Shown: positions 42,679 to 51,566 of the stretch, piece by piece
How the letters are laid out: each line of letters begins with the position of its first letter
How positions within the stretch are numbered: the stretch's first letter is position 1
From: CAYWJT01 sp964458655
GTDB lineage: Bacteria; Acidobacteriota; Aminicenantia; Aminicenantales; Saccharicenantaceae
Length of the DNA: 64,000 nucleotides
Direction of reading: 5' to 3'
Assembly (NCBI GenBank): GCA_964458655.1
Contig: CAYWJT010000002.1
Location: forward strand, 30,056 to 94,055
The notes under the pieces: generated by a model
The model's database searches: none
What the model was told of the DNA's origin: nothing
What the model saw: the letters and a program-made list of their open reading frames with translations, nothing else
Made by a program: the position numbers and the translations under genes

Positions 42679-43943
42679 GCGAAGACGCCCCCGCCAAGAA
42701 AGAGGTCTCGTCGGTCAAAGGCACCCACGACATCCTGCCCGGCGAGGTCGAGAAGTGGCAGGCCTTCGAGGCCGCGGCCCGCTCCGTCTTCGAGGCCTAC
42801 GGCTACCGCGAGCTCCGGGCGCCCGTAATCGAACACACCGAGCTCTTCGAAAAGAGCACCGGCCAGAGCTCGGACATCGTGACCAAGGAGATGTACACTT
42901 TCACCGACAAGGGCGGCCGGTCCATCACTCTCCGCCCCGAATACACGCCCTCCGTCGTCCGGGCCATCATCGAGCACCGGCTCGACCTCCGGCCCGAGCC
43001 GCTCCGCTTCTATTACATGGGCCCGATGTTCCGCTACGACAAGCCCCAGAAGGGCCGGTACCGCCAGTTCCACCAGGTCGACGTCGAGGTCTTCGGCGAG
43101 AAGGACCCGGCCGTGGACGCCGAGGTCGTGGAAATGGCCCACCACCTGCTCGACCGGCTGAACGTCGCCGGCACAGAGACCCTGGTGAACTCCGTCGGCT
43201 GCCGGGAATGCCGGCCGGCCTACAGCGCCGCCCTCCGGCAATCGGCCCGCGCGAGCCTGGACCGGCTCTGCGAGGACTGCCGCCGCAAGGCCGAGCTCAA
43301 CCCGCTCAGGATCTTCGACTGCAAGCTCGAAAGCTGCCGCCAGGTCGCCGCTTCCTTCCCTGCCATCCAAGAATACCTCTGCGAGGATTGCGGCCGGCAC
43401 TTCGACGACTTCAAGGGATACCTCGAACTGCTGGGCATACCTTACAAGGTCGACGCCAGGCTGGTGCGAGGGCTCGATTACTACACCAAGACCACCTTCG
43501 AGGTCGTGAGCACCTCCCTGGGCGCCCAGAACGCGCTGCTCGGCGGCGGCCGCTACGACGACATGATGCGCGATTTCGGCGGGCCCGACCTGTGCGGCAT
43601 CGGCTTCGCCCTGGGCATCGAGCGCCTGCTCGCGACCGTCGAGATCCCTGTTCCGCCCAGGAAGACGCTGTACATCGCCTGGCTCGACGAGCCCGCCCGC
43701 CGGGAGGCCCTCAAGACCGCCCGCTTCTTCCGCCGGCAGGGCGTCGAGACGCTCATCGAATACAAGGACCGCGGCATGAAGGCCCATTTCAGTCGGGCCA
43801 ACCGCCTCAAGGCCGAATGGGTCTTGACGATAGGCGACCAGGAGCTAAGGAGCGGCCGCTTCGGCCTGAAGGACATGGCCGCCGGCAGCCAGCACGAGGG
43901 CACGCCGGAAGAGCTGCTGGCCCGCCTGAAGCCCGAACGGTAG
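42675..43943 (+). CDS. hisS: Histidyl-tRNA synthetase
   Basis: Protein of 422 residues, class II aminoacyl-tRNA synthetase. It starts with GTG overlapping the accA stop. KGTHDILPGEVEKW is the typical opening. Motif 2 is in FYYMGPMFRYDKPQKGRYRQ, the histidine-specific loop is in LVRGLDYYTKTTFEV, and motif 3 is in GFALGIERLL. A C-terminal anticodon-binding domain follows from about residue 325. Residues about 165-240 carry several Cys pairs (CRECRPA, CEDCRRKAE, CEDCGR), a Cys-rich insertion seen in a number of bacterial HisRS and possibly zinc-binding. Confidence 0.97.
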   Translation: MSEDAPAKKEVSSVKGTHDILPGEVEKWQAFEAAARSVFEAYGYRELRAPVIEHTELFEKSTGQSSDIVTKEMYTFTDKGGRSITLRPEYTPSVVRAIIEHRLDLRPEPLRFYYMGPMFRYDKPQKGRYRQFHQVDVEVFGEKDPAVDAEVVEMAHHLLDRLNVAGTETLVNSVGCRECRPAYSAALRQSARASLDRLCEDCRRKAELNPLRIFDCKLESCRQVAASFPAIQEYLCEDCGRHFDDFKGYLELLGIPYKVDARLVRGLDYYTKTTFEVVSTSLGAQNALLGGGRYDDMMRDFGGPDLCGIGFALGIERLLATVEIPVPPRKTLYIAWLDEPARREALKTARFFRRQGVETLIEYKDRGMKAHFSRANRLKAEWVLTIGDQELRSGRFGLKDMAAGSQHEGTPEELLARLKPER

Positions 43944-44009
43944 ACGCGCGAACCGGGGCCTTCGTCCGCCCGGGCGGCGGCAAGGCCGCGCCGATAGGAT
44001 CGAGGTGAC

Positions 44010-45752
44010 ATGCTGAAAAGGACACACTACTGCGGAGAGCTCAGGGTCGGACACGTGGGCCGCGAGGTCGTCCTCGCCGGCTGGGTCCAGCGGGTGCGCG
44101 ACATAGGTCACCTGGTCTTCGTCGACCTCAGGGACCGCGAGGGCCTGGTCCAGCTCGTCTTCACGAGCGAAAGCCCGGCGCTCCTCGAATCCGCCAAGAA
44201 GCTCCGGCCGGAGTGCGTCGTTGCGGCCGCGGGCAGGGTCCGCCGCCGCGAGCCCGGCCTGGTCAACCCGGGCATGGACACGGGCGAAGTCGAGGTCCTG
44301 GCGGACCGGCTCGAACTCATCGCCTCGTCGCGGGTCCCGCCCTTCCAGGTGGTCGACCCGGCTCAGGCGGCCGAGGAGCTGCGCTTCAAGTACAGATACC
44401 TGGACCTGCGCCGGCCGTCCATGCAGAAGAACCTCCGGCTCAGGCACGAGGCCGCCCTGGCCGTCAGGAACCACCTGAGCGAGCGCGGCTTCATCGAGGT
44501 CGAAACGCCCTTCCTGACCAAGTCCACGCCCGAGGGCGCCCGCGACTACCTGGTGCCGAGCCGCATCTACAAGGGCAGATTCTACGCCCTGCCCCAGTCG
44601 CCGCAGCTCTTCAAGCAGCTGCTGATGGTCGCGGGTTTCGACCGCTATTTCCAGGTCGTCCGCTGCTTCCGGGACGAGGACCTGCGGGCCGACCGCCAGC
44701 CGGAATTCACCCAGGTCGACATCGAGATGAGTTTCGTCGACCGCGACGACATATACACGCTGACCGAAGGGCTGATGGTCGAGGTCTTCCGGCTGATAGG
44801 GCACGATCTCAAGACGCCCTTCCCACGGCTGACCCACCGGGAGAGCCTGGAGCGCTACGGCACCGACAAACCCGACCTCCGGGGCGGCATGGACATCAAG
44901 GACCTGACCGACGTCGCGGCCGGACTCGGCTCGGAGGCCGCGGCCGCGGCTGTCGCGTCGGGAGGCGTCCTGAAAGCCATCGTCGTAAGGGGCGCGGCCG
45001 GTCTTTCGCGCTCGCGGCTCGACAAGCTGAGCGATAAAGCCAAGGCCTTCGGGGCTCCCGGCCTGTTCTGGGTCAAGAAGGAAGCCGGCTGGAAGGCTTC
45101 GCTCAAAGTGCCGGAAACTTCCTACGGGCTCATCTGGCAGCAGACAGGCGCCGACGAGGGCGACCTGGTCCTGCTCGCGGCGGGCAAGCGCGAGCCCATC
45201 CTGCGCGCTCTCGGCGAGGTCAGGAAGGACCTCCTCGCCGAGCTCGTCCGCGGCCAGGACCTCTTCGAGTTCGTCTGGGTCACGGACTTCCCGCTCATGG
45301 AGTGGAGCGAGGAAGAGGGCCGCTTGGTCTCGGTCCACCATCCGTTCACCTCGCCCAACCCCGAGGACCTGGACAGGCTCGAAAGCGACCCGGCCTCGGT
45401 GCGGGCGCTCGCCTACGACATCGTCCTAAACGGCTACGAGCTCGGCGGCGGTTCCATACGGATCCACGACACCGGCCTGCAGAAGCGCGTCTTCAAGGCG
45501 CTCGGCCTTTCGGAGCAGGAAGCGGAGGAGAAATTCGGCTTCCTGCTGGAAGCCCTGAGCTACGGCGCGCCGCCCCACGGCGGCATCGCCCTGGGCTTCG
45601 ACCGGATGGTCATGCTCCTCGCCGGCGAAGAATCGCTGCGCGAGGTCATCCCCTTCCCCAAGACGACGAGCGCCCTGGACCTGATGACCGGTTCGCCCTC
45701 AGAAGTCGCCGAACGCCAGCTCGAAGAGCTCGGCATAAAAATCAAACTATAA
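44010..45752 (+). CDS. aspS: Aspartyl-tRNA synthetase
   Basis: Protein of 580 residues, the normal bacterial AspRS size. The N-terminal OB-fold anticodon domain (about 1-105) has VLAGWVQRVRDIGHLVFVDLRDR. The class II core shows GFIEVETPFLTKSTPEGARD, the YALPQSPQLFKQLLMVAG block, motif 2 in FRDEDLRADRQPEFTQVD, and motif 3 in GIALGFDRMVMLLAG. A GAD insertion domain occupies about residues 295-400. It follows hisS after 66 bases. The stop is followed by an abrupt change to AT-rich sequence. Confidence 0.97.
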   Translation: MLKRTHYCGELRVGHVGREVVLAGWVQRVRDIGHLVFVDLRDREGLVQLVFTSESPALLESAKKLRPECVVAAAGRVRRREPGLVNPGMDTGEVEVLADRLELIASSRVPPFQVVDPAQAAEELRFKYRYLDLRRPSMQKNLRLRHEAALAVRNHLSERGFIEVETPFLTKSTPEGARDYLVPSRIYKGRFYALPQSPQLFKQLLMVAGFDRYFQVVRCFRDEDLRADRQPEFTQVDIEMSFVDRDDIYTLTEGLMVEVFRLIGHDLKTPFPRLTHRESLERYGTDKPDLRGGMDIKDLTDVAAGLGSEAAAAAVASGGVLKAIVVRGAAGLSRSRLDKLSDKAKAFGAPGLFWVKKEAGWKASLKVPETSYGLIWQQTGADEGDLVLLAAGKREPILRALGEVRKDLLAELVRGQDLFEFVWVTDFPLMEWSEEEGRLVSVHHPFTSPNPEDLDRLESDPASVRALAYDIVLNGYELGGGSIRIHDTGLQKRVFKALGLSEQEAEEKFGFLLEALSYGAPPHGGIALGFDRMVMLLAGEESLREVIPFPKTTSALDLMTGSPSEVAERQLEELGIKIKL

Positions 45753-45775
45753 TAAGAGCTACGGTTAAGCCTTAG

Positions 45776-45800
45776 TAACAATAAATCCTTCTTATTGTTA
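45776..45800 (+). terminator. AT-rich stem-loop after aspS
   Basis: A perfect 9-bp inverted repeat (TAACAATAA / TTATTGTTA) with a 7-nt loop lies 24 bases after the aspS stop at the start of the AT-rich island. The stem is weak thermodynamically, so terminator function is uncertain. Confidence 0.4.
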
Positions 45801-45812
45801 TTAATGTCCCTC

Positions 45813-45842
45813 TTGTAACTAATATCGCTTTATTCATATAAT
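45813..45842 (+). promoter_or_regulatory. Possible promoter of the AT-rich island gene
   Basis: TTGTAA (45813-45818) and a perfect TATAAT (45837-45842) are 18 bases apart, 62 bases before the proposed ATG at 45905. In AT-rich DNA such matches arise by chance more easily. Confidence 0.5.
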
Positions 45843-45904
45843 CGCCATGAGGAAATAGATCTACTCATGGAATGCATTTTATACAGTTATTAAGTGCGGA
45901 ATGA

Positions 45905-47295
45905 ATGATGCTAACTAAGGAGCAAGAAGCATATTTTGACAACTTAAAGCATACAATCTCATCGTGGGAAAATCCGTATCGCTTTGCCCTTATTTCTTAT
46001 GTCGGCAAAAAAAGGAGAATGCATTCTCAATTTTATATGCTCGTATCGCACTAGGGTGGGAAAGAACGCACTTTACTAATTATTACTTTAAATCAGAACA
46101 TATCGTTGCGTCTGCTTCTTTAATGGAACTTAACAACGATGCTTTATACTCATTATTAGAAAATGCCATTCAGGGTAATATAATCGATCCAAATAACAAC
46201 GTATCTCTCAATATTGAATATCGGACGCCCCCAAGTGTTTTCTTCTCGCCAGTAAGCCCCGTAAGGACTCACGACAATAACTCACGGATTCCAGCACTAA
46301 GTATTCACGGCTTGCAACCATTTGAGTTAGGATTGTCACGACCAAACATTGAACTTATCGACTGGGAAATCAAAGCTTCAGATTCGCCATACTTCGGCCT
46401 TGATGACATATTAAACTCTTTCCTTTTTCCGTCTTACAATAATATACAATCATCTACCCTTGAAATAATCCTAATGCCGCCTGGTCGTATAGATAACGAG
46501 TCTGTATTATCAAACGGCAAAGCAACTATTGTTATTAAGACATCACCCAGCCTTAATATAGATAAAATCAGGCTTGGCTGTATATTTTTTAGGCAGCCAC
46601 TTGAGATTACAAGAACAAGGATTGATCCGAATAGCATCGTTTATGAAAAAAGCACTGATTTTCTTATCGGCCGTGTGCAGCTAGAAGCTGAGAATGTTTA
46701 TGTCTTACCCGCTTTTCTTAGTTACGGCGATATTTGTTTTCATCAATTATTTTTATCGGACCCAGCTAAAAGCCCAAACTCAAGATATTCGATATATGGA
46801 ATATTTGATAGAGATGCGGCTGCACTAAAAGATATTATTCTATCAACAGATAAATCAGATATGTTCGAGTTCTTCATTAATAACCTTCTAAGCCTTCTGG
46901 GTTTCAACACATTATTCCTCTCTGGTCAGAAAAAATTGACAGATGCGCCGGATATAATTGCATTCACGCCTCAAGGAAATGTGGCAGTTGTAGAGTGCAC
47001 ACTGGGATTACCTAGTGCCAATGATAAAATACAAAGGGTTCACAAGAGAGCGGTTAATATAAGAAGAGAATTGGCCAACATAGGGCTCGCAAGCATAGAA
47101 GTTACGCCTGCCATAGTAAGCCAATTATCTCGTGATGAAGCCAAAGCGGACATTGCAAATGCTGCATCATATGGAATATTAATTATATGCAAGGAGGAAT
47201 TAGAAAATCTGTTATCAAGGCTTAGAATGCCTCAGAATCCTGATGAATTGCTTAAAGAAGCAAGAAACTTGATCCGGCAAAAAGAAGAAGAATAA
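45905..47295 (+). CDS. AT-rich foreign gene with a -1 frameshift and a PD-(D/E)XK-nuclease-like C-terminus
   Basis: Two frames appear to form one gene. From ATG 45905 the product reads MMLTKEQEAYFDNLKHTISS and on to ALISYVGKK, then stops after MLVSH. A shift of -1 at the A7 run (46007-46013) continues into ENAFSILYARIALGWERTHF and stays open to 47295, giving about 463 residues. The alternative is a GTG start at 45964, which yields an unnatural N-terminus. The C-terminal third (SDMFEFFINNLLSLLGFNTLFL, then DAPDIIAFTP and VAVVECTLG) looks like a restriction-endonuclease fold, PD followed by E-x-K, but with Thr in place of Lys. Sharp AT-richness between GC-rich housekeeping genes indicates horizontal transfer. 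A role in defence is a guess. Confidence 0.6.
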
Positions 47296-47330
47296 GAGGC
47301 CCGATTGATTTTCTGGCAACCAGGCCTCTT
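47294..47330. terminator. Bidirectional rho-independent terminator
   Basis: AAGAGGCC and GGCCTCTT form an 8-bp stem around a 21-nt loop, followed on the plus strand by TATTTT. It overlaps the stop codon of the island gene. On the minus strand it lies 12 bases after the end of the M16 peptidase gene and is followed by an A/T tract, so it can serve both convergent genes. Confidence 0.8.
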
Positions 47331-47341
47331 TATTTTGGCAA

Positions 47342-48802
47342 TCAGTTGCCGACCTTGCCGGTATAGGGGTCGGTCAGCGAAAGCTTCGTGACCTTGCCCA
47401 GCTTCTCGAGCGGTCCCTGCCATTTGGCGCCGCCCTTGTTGCAGGGCTCCCAGTCGCCGACGATCATGATCGCGAGCTTGTCGGGGTGGACGTACTTGTT
47501 GGCGACCTCCAGAATTTTCTCCTTGGTCACGGCCTTGACCTTCGCCAGGTAGGTCTTGTAGTAGTCCATCGGCTTTCCGGTCATCTCCAGGTTGGCGAAG
47601 TTGGTCATGGTGACCTGGGGCGACTGGAAGAAGTCGGCGAAGCTCTCCAGGTAGTAGTTGACGGCCGTCTCGAGCTCGGGGTCGGAGACGGGCTCGGTCC
47701 TGATGCGCTCGAACTCCTTCTTTATCAGCGAGATGGCGTAGCCCACGGTCTCGGACTTGGTCTGGACGTAGCCGGCGAACGTCCCCGGGAAGCCCCAGCG
47801 GTAGGTGAAGCGGCTGCCCTGGTTGTAGGACAGCCCTTCGTCGGAGCGGACCTTCTTGGTGATGCGCGAGGAGAAGCTGCCGCCGCCCAGGATGAAGTTC
47901 ATCACCTGCACGGCGAAGTAGTCGGGGTTGGTGTCCTCGAGCCCGATGTGGCCCATGCTGATGTAGCCCTGGTTGATGGGCTTCTGGATGAAGTAGACGC
48001 CCGGCTCGAGCTTGGGGAAGTCCTTGGACATCGCCGGCAGGCTTAGGCTCCTGTTCTTCCAGCCGGCGACCGCCTTGTCGATCTTCTGCTTGAGCTCGGC
48101 CTTGGAGAAATCGCCTGACACGGCCAGGATGATGTTCTTGGGGAAGAAGTAACGGTTGTGGAATTCCTTGAGGTCGGCGACGGTGATGCTCTCATAGGTC
48201 GTCTTGAGCGGCTGGCGCGTGATCGGATGTTCGCCGTAGATGAGCTTCTCGAACTCACGGCTGAGGACCATGCTCGGGGCGTCGTTGGCCTGGCGCAGCT
48301 GCTCGATGAGCCTGGCCCGGGCCAGCTTGACGGCGTCCTCCCGGAACTCCGGGTTCATCAGGACGTCGAAGAACGTCTTCAACCCCTCGTCGAGGTCCTT
48401 GCTCAGCACCGAAAGCGTGAGCTGGGAGGTCCGCTCGCCGACGTTGAAGCTCAGCGAGCCGCCCAGGAAGTCCAGGCGCTCCTCGATCTCGGGCCCGGTC
48501 CTGGTCTTCGTGCCGCCCTGGATGAGGGTCTCGCCGAGCAGGCTGCCCAGGCCGGCCTTCTCCTTCGGCACGTAAAGGTCGCCGAAGTGGACCAGGGCCG
48601 TGATGGTGAAGAGCGGCAGGTCGCGGTCCTCCTGGATGTAGGCCCTCAGGCCGCCGGTCAGCTCGGTCCGGAAGGCCTTGGGGTCGGGCGGCTGGAACTT
48701 GAGCGCGGGATAGGTCAGCTCGCGGGGATGAGCAGCCTGGCCGAAGGCGAGTCCGGCGCAGACCGCCGCTAGCATGACGAACAGCAAAGCTTTCTTTTTC
48801 AT
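47342..48802 (-). CDS. M16-family peptidase-like protein, probably the non-catalytic partner
   Basis: Protein of 486 residues with a signal peptide (MKKKALLFVMLAAVCAGLAF). It has the two-domain M16 fold: ITALVHFGDLYVPKEKAGLG in the first half and the substrate-holding Arg/Tyr region KKVRSDEGLSYNQGSRF in the second. Where active members have the zinc motif H-x-x-E-H, this one reads LGSLLGETLIQGG, so it cannot bind zinc in the usual way. It follows a zinc-competent M16 gene by 12 bases; such pairs commonly form a heterodimer in which only one subunit is catalytic. It likely acts in the periplasm on peptides. Confidence 0.92.
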   Translation of the reverse strand: MKKKALLFVMLAAVCAGLAFGQAAHPRELTYPALKFQPPDPKAFRTELTGGLRAYIQEDRDLPLFTITALVHFGDLYVPKEKAGLGSLLGETLIQGGTKTRTGPEIEERLDFLGGSLSFNVGERTSQLTLSVLSKDLDEGLKTFFDVLMNPEFREDAVKLARARLIEQLRQANDAPSMVLSREFEKLIYGEHPITRQPLKTTYESITVADLKEFHNRYFFPKNIILAVSGDFSKAELKQKIDKAVAGWKNRSLSLPAMSKDFPKLEPGVYFIQKPINQGYISMGHIGLEDTNPDYFAVQVMNFILGGGSFSSRITKKVRSDEGLSYNQGSRFTYRWGFPGTFAGYVQTKSETVGYAISLIKKEFERIRTEPVSDPELETAVNYYLESFADFFQSPQVTMTNFANLEMTGKPMDYYKTYLAKVKAVTKEKILEVANKYVHPDKLAIMIVGDWEPCNKGGAKWQGPLEKLGKVTKLSLTDPYTGKVGN

Positions 48803-48814
48803 CTCTACCTCCCT

Positions 48815-50335
48815 TTACCGGCCCGTCTTCCGCTTGTAGACGGCCGCGAGAGAGTTGTCCTTGACGAAGTAGGTCGCCGCGACCCGCTTGATGTCGTCGC
48901 TGGTCACGGCTTTGACCGACTCGAGGTCGGTCAGGATGGACCGCCAGCCGCGGTGCAGCTCGGCCCGGCCTATGCGAGAGGCGATGCCGGAAGAGCTCTG
49001 CAGGCTGCGGATGAAGGCCGACTCGCTGCGGTTCTTGACCTTCTGGAGCTCTTCGGCCGTGACGCCGTCCTTCTTGACCTTCTCTATCTCATTCCAGATC
49101 TCCTGCTCCAGCGTCTCCGGCTGGACGTTCTTGTCCAGCCGCGGGACCGCCCGGAACTGGAAGGCGCCGGCGTACCACATGGGCCGGGAAAAGGCCGAAA
49201 CGCTCACGGCCAGCTCCTTGTCCCTGACGAGCGACTTGTAGAGCCGGCCGCTGCCGCCGCCCGGGCCGCCGCGCATGCCGCCGCGGCCGCCTCCGCCGGA
49301 GCCCAGGATGTCGGCCAGCACCGAGAGCGGCGCCGAGTCGGCATGGCCTTCGGCCGGGATGTGGAACATGAGGGTCAGGCTGGTCGGCGCCGGCCCTTCG
49401 CCGTAAAGCCTCTTCTCGGAATACTGGGGCGGCTCCATGGTCCGGACCGGCTCGAGGTCCGGCCCCCTGGGTATGCGGCCGAAATACTTCTCGGCCAGGG
49501 CGATGATCGCGGCCGGGTCGATGTCGCCGACGTAGACGGCGACGGCGTTGTTAGGCACGTAATAGGTGTAGTGGAAATCGACCAGGTCCTTCTTGGTCAT
49601 CTTCCTGAGGTCGTCCATCCAGCCGATGACCTCCCAGTGATAGGGCGAGGCGGCGAAGAAGGCCGCGTTGACCTGCTCCTGGAAGAAGAAACCTGGACTG
49701 TTCTCGCTCAGGCGCCGCTCCTCCATGATGACGTCCTTCTCCGAGTAGAACTCCCGGAAATAGGCGTTCATCATGCGGTCGGACTCGAGCAGCATCTGGA
49801 GCTCGACCTTGTTCGCCGGCAGGGTGACGTAGTAGCCGGTCGTCTCCTGGCCGGTCGAGGCGTTCAGGGCCGTGCCGCCGTTCTTCATGTAGGTGTTCCA
49901 GAGGTCGTCCTTGATGATGTACTGCTTTTCGGCCTTGACCAGCTCGTCCACCTCTTTCTGCCAGGCTTCGATCTTGGCCTTGTCGCCGCCGTCGAGCCGC
50001 CAGTACTTCTCCCGGTAGATCTTCTGCATCAGCTCGTCGATCCTGCGGTCGAGCTCGGCGTCCTTCTCGAAATCGGTGACGCCCATGACCTTGGTGCCCT
50101 TGAACATCAGGTGCTCATGGACGTGGGCGGCGCCGGTGATGCCCGGCCTCTCGTTGATCGAGCCCACCTTGAAATAGACATGGCAGACCACCCTCGGCGG
50201 CCCCGCCTTCTTGACCATCAGGATCTTCATCCCGTTGGCCAGGACGTGCTCCTTGACGTCGAGCTTGACTTCGGCGGAGAAGGCCAGGACTGCCAGCATG
50301 AGGATGACAGCCGTCGCGCTCAGGGACTTTTTCAT
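48815..50335 (-). CDS. M16-family zinc metallopeptidase, catalytic subunit
   Basis: Protein of about 506 residues starting with a signal peptide (MKKSLSATAVILMLAVLAFS). The inverted zinc motif H-x-x-E-H is intact in GAAHVHEHLMFKG near residue 75; the distal Glu is expected in the helix about 75 residues later. The C-terminal half has a glycine-rich loop (GSGGGGRGGMRGGPGGGSG) where M16 proteins normally have a short flexible linker to the RLYKSLV region. The ATG at 50335 is chosen over a GTG at 50347 because GAGGAGG abuts the latter. It pairs with the inactive homologue downstream and likely degrades peptides in the periplasm. Confidence 0.93.
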   Translation of the reverse strand: MKKSLSATAVILMLAVLAFSAEVKLDVKEHVLANGMKILMVKKAGPPRVVCHVYFKVGSINERPGITGAAHVHEHLMFKGTKVMGVTDFEKDAELDRRIDELMQKIYREKYWRLDGGDKAKIEAWQKEVDELVKAEKQYIIKDDLWNTYMKNGGTALNASTGQETTGYYVTLPANKVELQMLLESDRMMNAYFREFYSEKDVIMEERRLSENSPGFFFQEQVNAAFFAASPYHWEVIGWMDDLRKMTKKDLVDFHYTYYVPNNAVAVYVGDIDPAAIIALAEKYFGRIPRGPDLEPVRTMEPPQYSEKRLYGEGPAPTSLTLMFHIPAEGHADSAPLSVLADILGSGGGGRGGMRGGPGGGSGRLYKSLVRDKELAVSVSAFSRPMWYAGAFQFRAVPRLDKNVQPETLEQEIWNEIEKVKKDGVTAEELQKVKNRSESAFIRSLQSSSGIASRIGRAELHRGWRSILTDLESVKAVTSDDIKRVAATYFVKDNSLAAVYKRKTGR

Positions 50336-50387
50336 GTAATCACGCACCTCCTCGGCGTTTTAGACGACGCGGCCGGGGAAAAATTCC

Positions 50388-51509
50388 CTAAACGAGCCGC
50401 GATTTCCGGCGCTTCTTGAGGATCTCGACCGCTTGCCTGACCTTTTGGTCGGAGCCGGCGGCGCAGACCAGGAGCGCGTCGTCGGTCCGGACGACTATGA
50501 GATCCCGGACGCCGACCAGGGCCGTTGTCCCTCCCGGGTTCCAGACCAGGCAGTCGCGGGAGTCGATCACGACCGAGTCGCCGCGGCAGGCGTTGCCGGC
50601 GGCGTCCCGCTCCCAGACCTGAAAGAGGGCAGACCAGGAGCCGACGTCGGACCAGCCGAAATCGCCGCTGCAGGCCAGCACCCTCCGGGCCTTCTCCATC
50701 AGGGCGTAATCTATGGAGGTGGCCGGCGCCGCCGCGTAGGCCCGGGCAATGTCCGCCCGGTCCTTTCTCTTGAGGGCCGCGAGGATCCTTTCCCATATGG
50801 CGAAAAGCGCCGGGTCGGCCGTAGCCAGCTCCCCGGCAAACGCGTCGGCCCGCCAGACGAACATCCCGGAATTCCAGAGGTAGTCTCCCGAGGACAGGAA
50901 TCTTTCGGCCTGCTTGCGGTCAGGCTTCTCCTTGAAGGCCCTGACCTTGAAGAAGGCCTCCCCATGGTGCCTGGAGCCCGGCTTTTTTTCGACCCGGACG
51001 TAGCCGTAGCCCGTGGCCGGATAGGCCGGCGGAACGCCGAAGACGACGAGCGCGCCTTCCTCGAAGGCCGCCTCGGCCGCGGCCTCGAGCTTCTTCAGGA
51101 AGCGGGCTCGGTCCCGGATCAGATGGTCGGCCGGCAGGACGGCGACCACGGCCTCGGGATTATCGAGAAAAACCCGGGCCGTGGCCAGAAGCACCGCCGG
51201 AGCTGTGTTCCTGGCCGCAGGCTCCACCACGAAGGCCGCTTTCGGCAGGCCCGGGAACATCCTCTTCAGAGCGCGGGTCAGGCCGGCGTCGGCGACCAGC
51301 GTGACCCTGTCGGGAGGGACGATTTTCGCTATCCGACGAACGGTTTCTTCGGCCAGCGTGCGAGACCCGGTCAGGTTGAGGAACTGCTTGGGCCGCCTGG
51401 AGCGGCCGAGCGGCCAGAACCTCGTGCCGCGGCCGCCGGCCAGGATGACCGCCCGCAGGTCAGGCCCGTTGCCGCGCGTCGTTTTCACGTCCCTGCCCGC
51501 CGTAGACAT
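50388..51509 (-). CDS. manC: Mannose-1-phosphate guanylyltransferase
   Basis: Protein of 373 residues. It makes GDP-mannose from GTP and mannose-1-phosphate in the cytoplasm. The nucleotidyltransferase signature is AVILAGGRGTRFWPLGRSRR with PKQF after it, and the sugar-binding regions are FVVEPAARNTAPAVLLA, LPADHLI, YGYVRVE, FKEKPD, and WNSGMFVWR. GDFGWSDVGSW follows. The bifunctional isomerase domain of ManC/AlgA is absent, so this is the short single-function form. It lies 57 bases downstream of the phosphomannomutase gene, which provides its substrate. GDP-mannose could serve glycan synthesis, including GDP-fucose. Confidence 0.93.
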   Translation of the reverse strand: MSTAGRDVKTTRGNGPDLRAVILAGGRGTRFWPLGRSRRPKQFLNLTGSRTLAEETVRRIAKIVPPDRVTLVADAGLTRALKRMFPGLPKAAFVVEPAARNTAPAVLLATARVFLDNPEAVVAVLPADHLIRDRARFLKKLEAAAEAAFEEGALVVFGVPPAYPATGYGYVRVEKKPGSRHHGEAFFKVRAFKEKPDRKQAERFLSSGDYLWNSGMFVWRADAFAGELATADPALFAIWERILAALKRKDRADIARAYAAAPATSIDYALMEKARRVLACSGDFGWSDVGSWSALFQVWERDAAGNACRGDSVVIDSRDCLVWNPGGTTALVGVRDLIVVRTDDALLVCAAGSDQKVRQAVEILKKRRKSRLV

Positions 51510-51566
51510 CCCGGCTGTCTCCGTTCAAAACACATGTCTGCCAACCTCCGCGGCCCGGCTTTCTTC

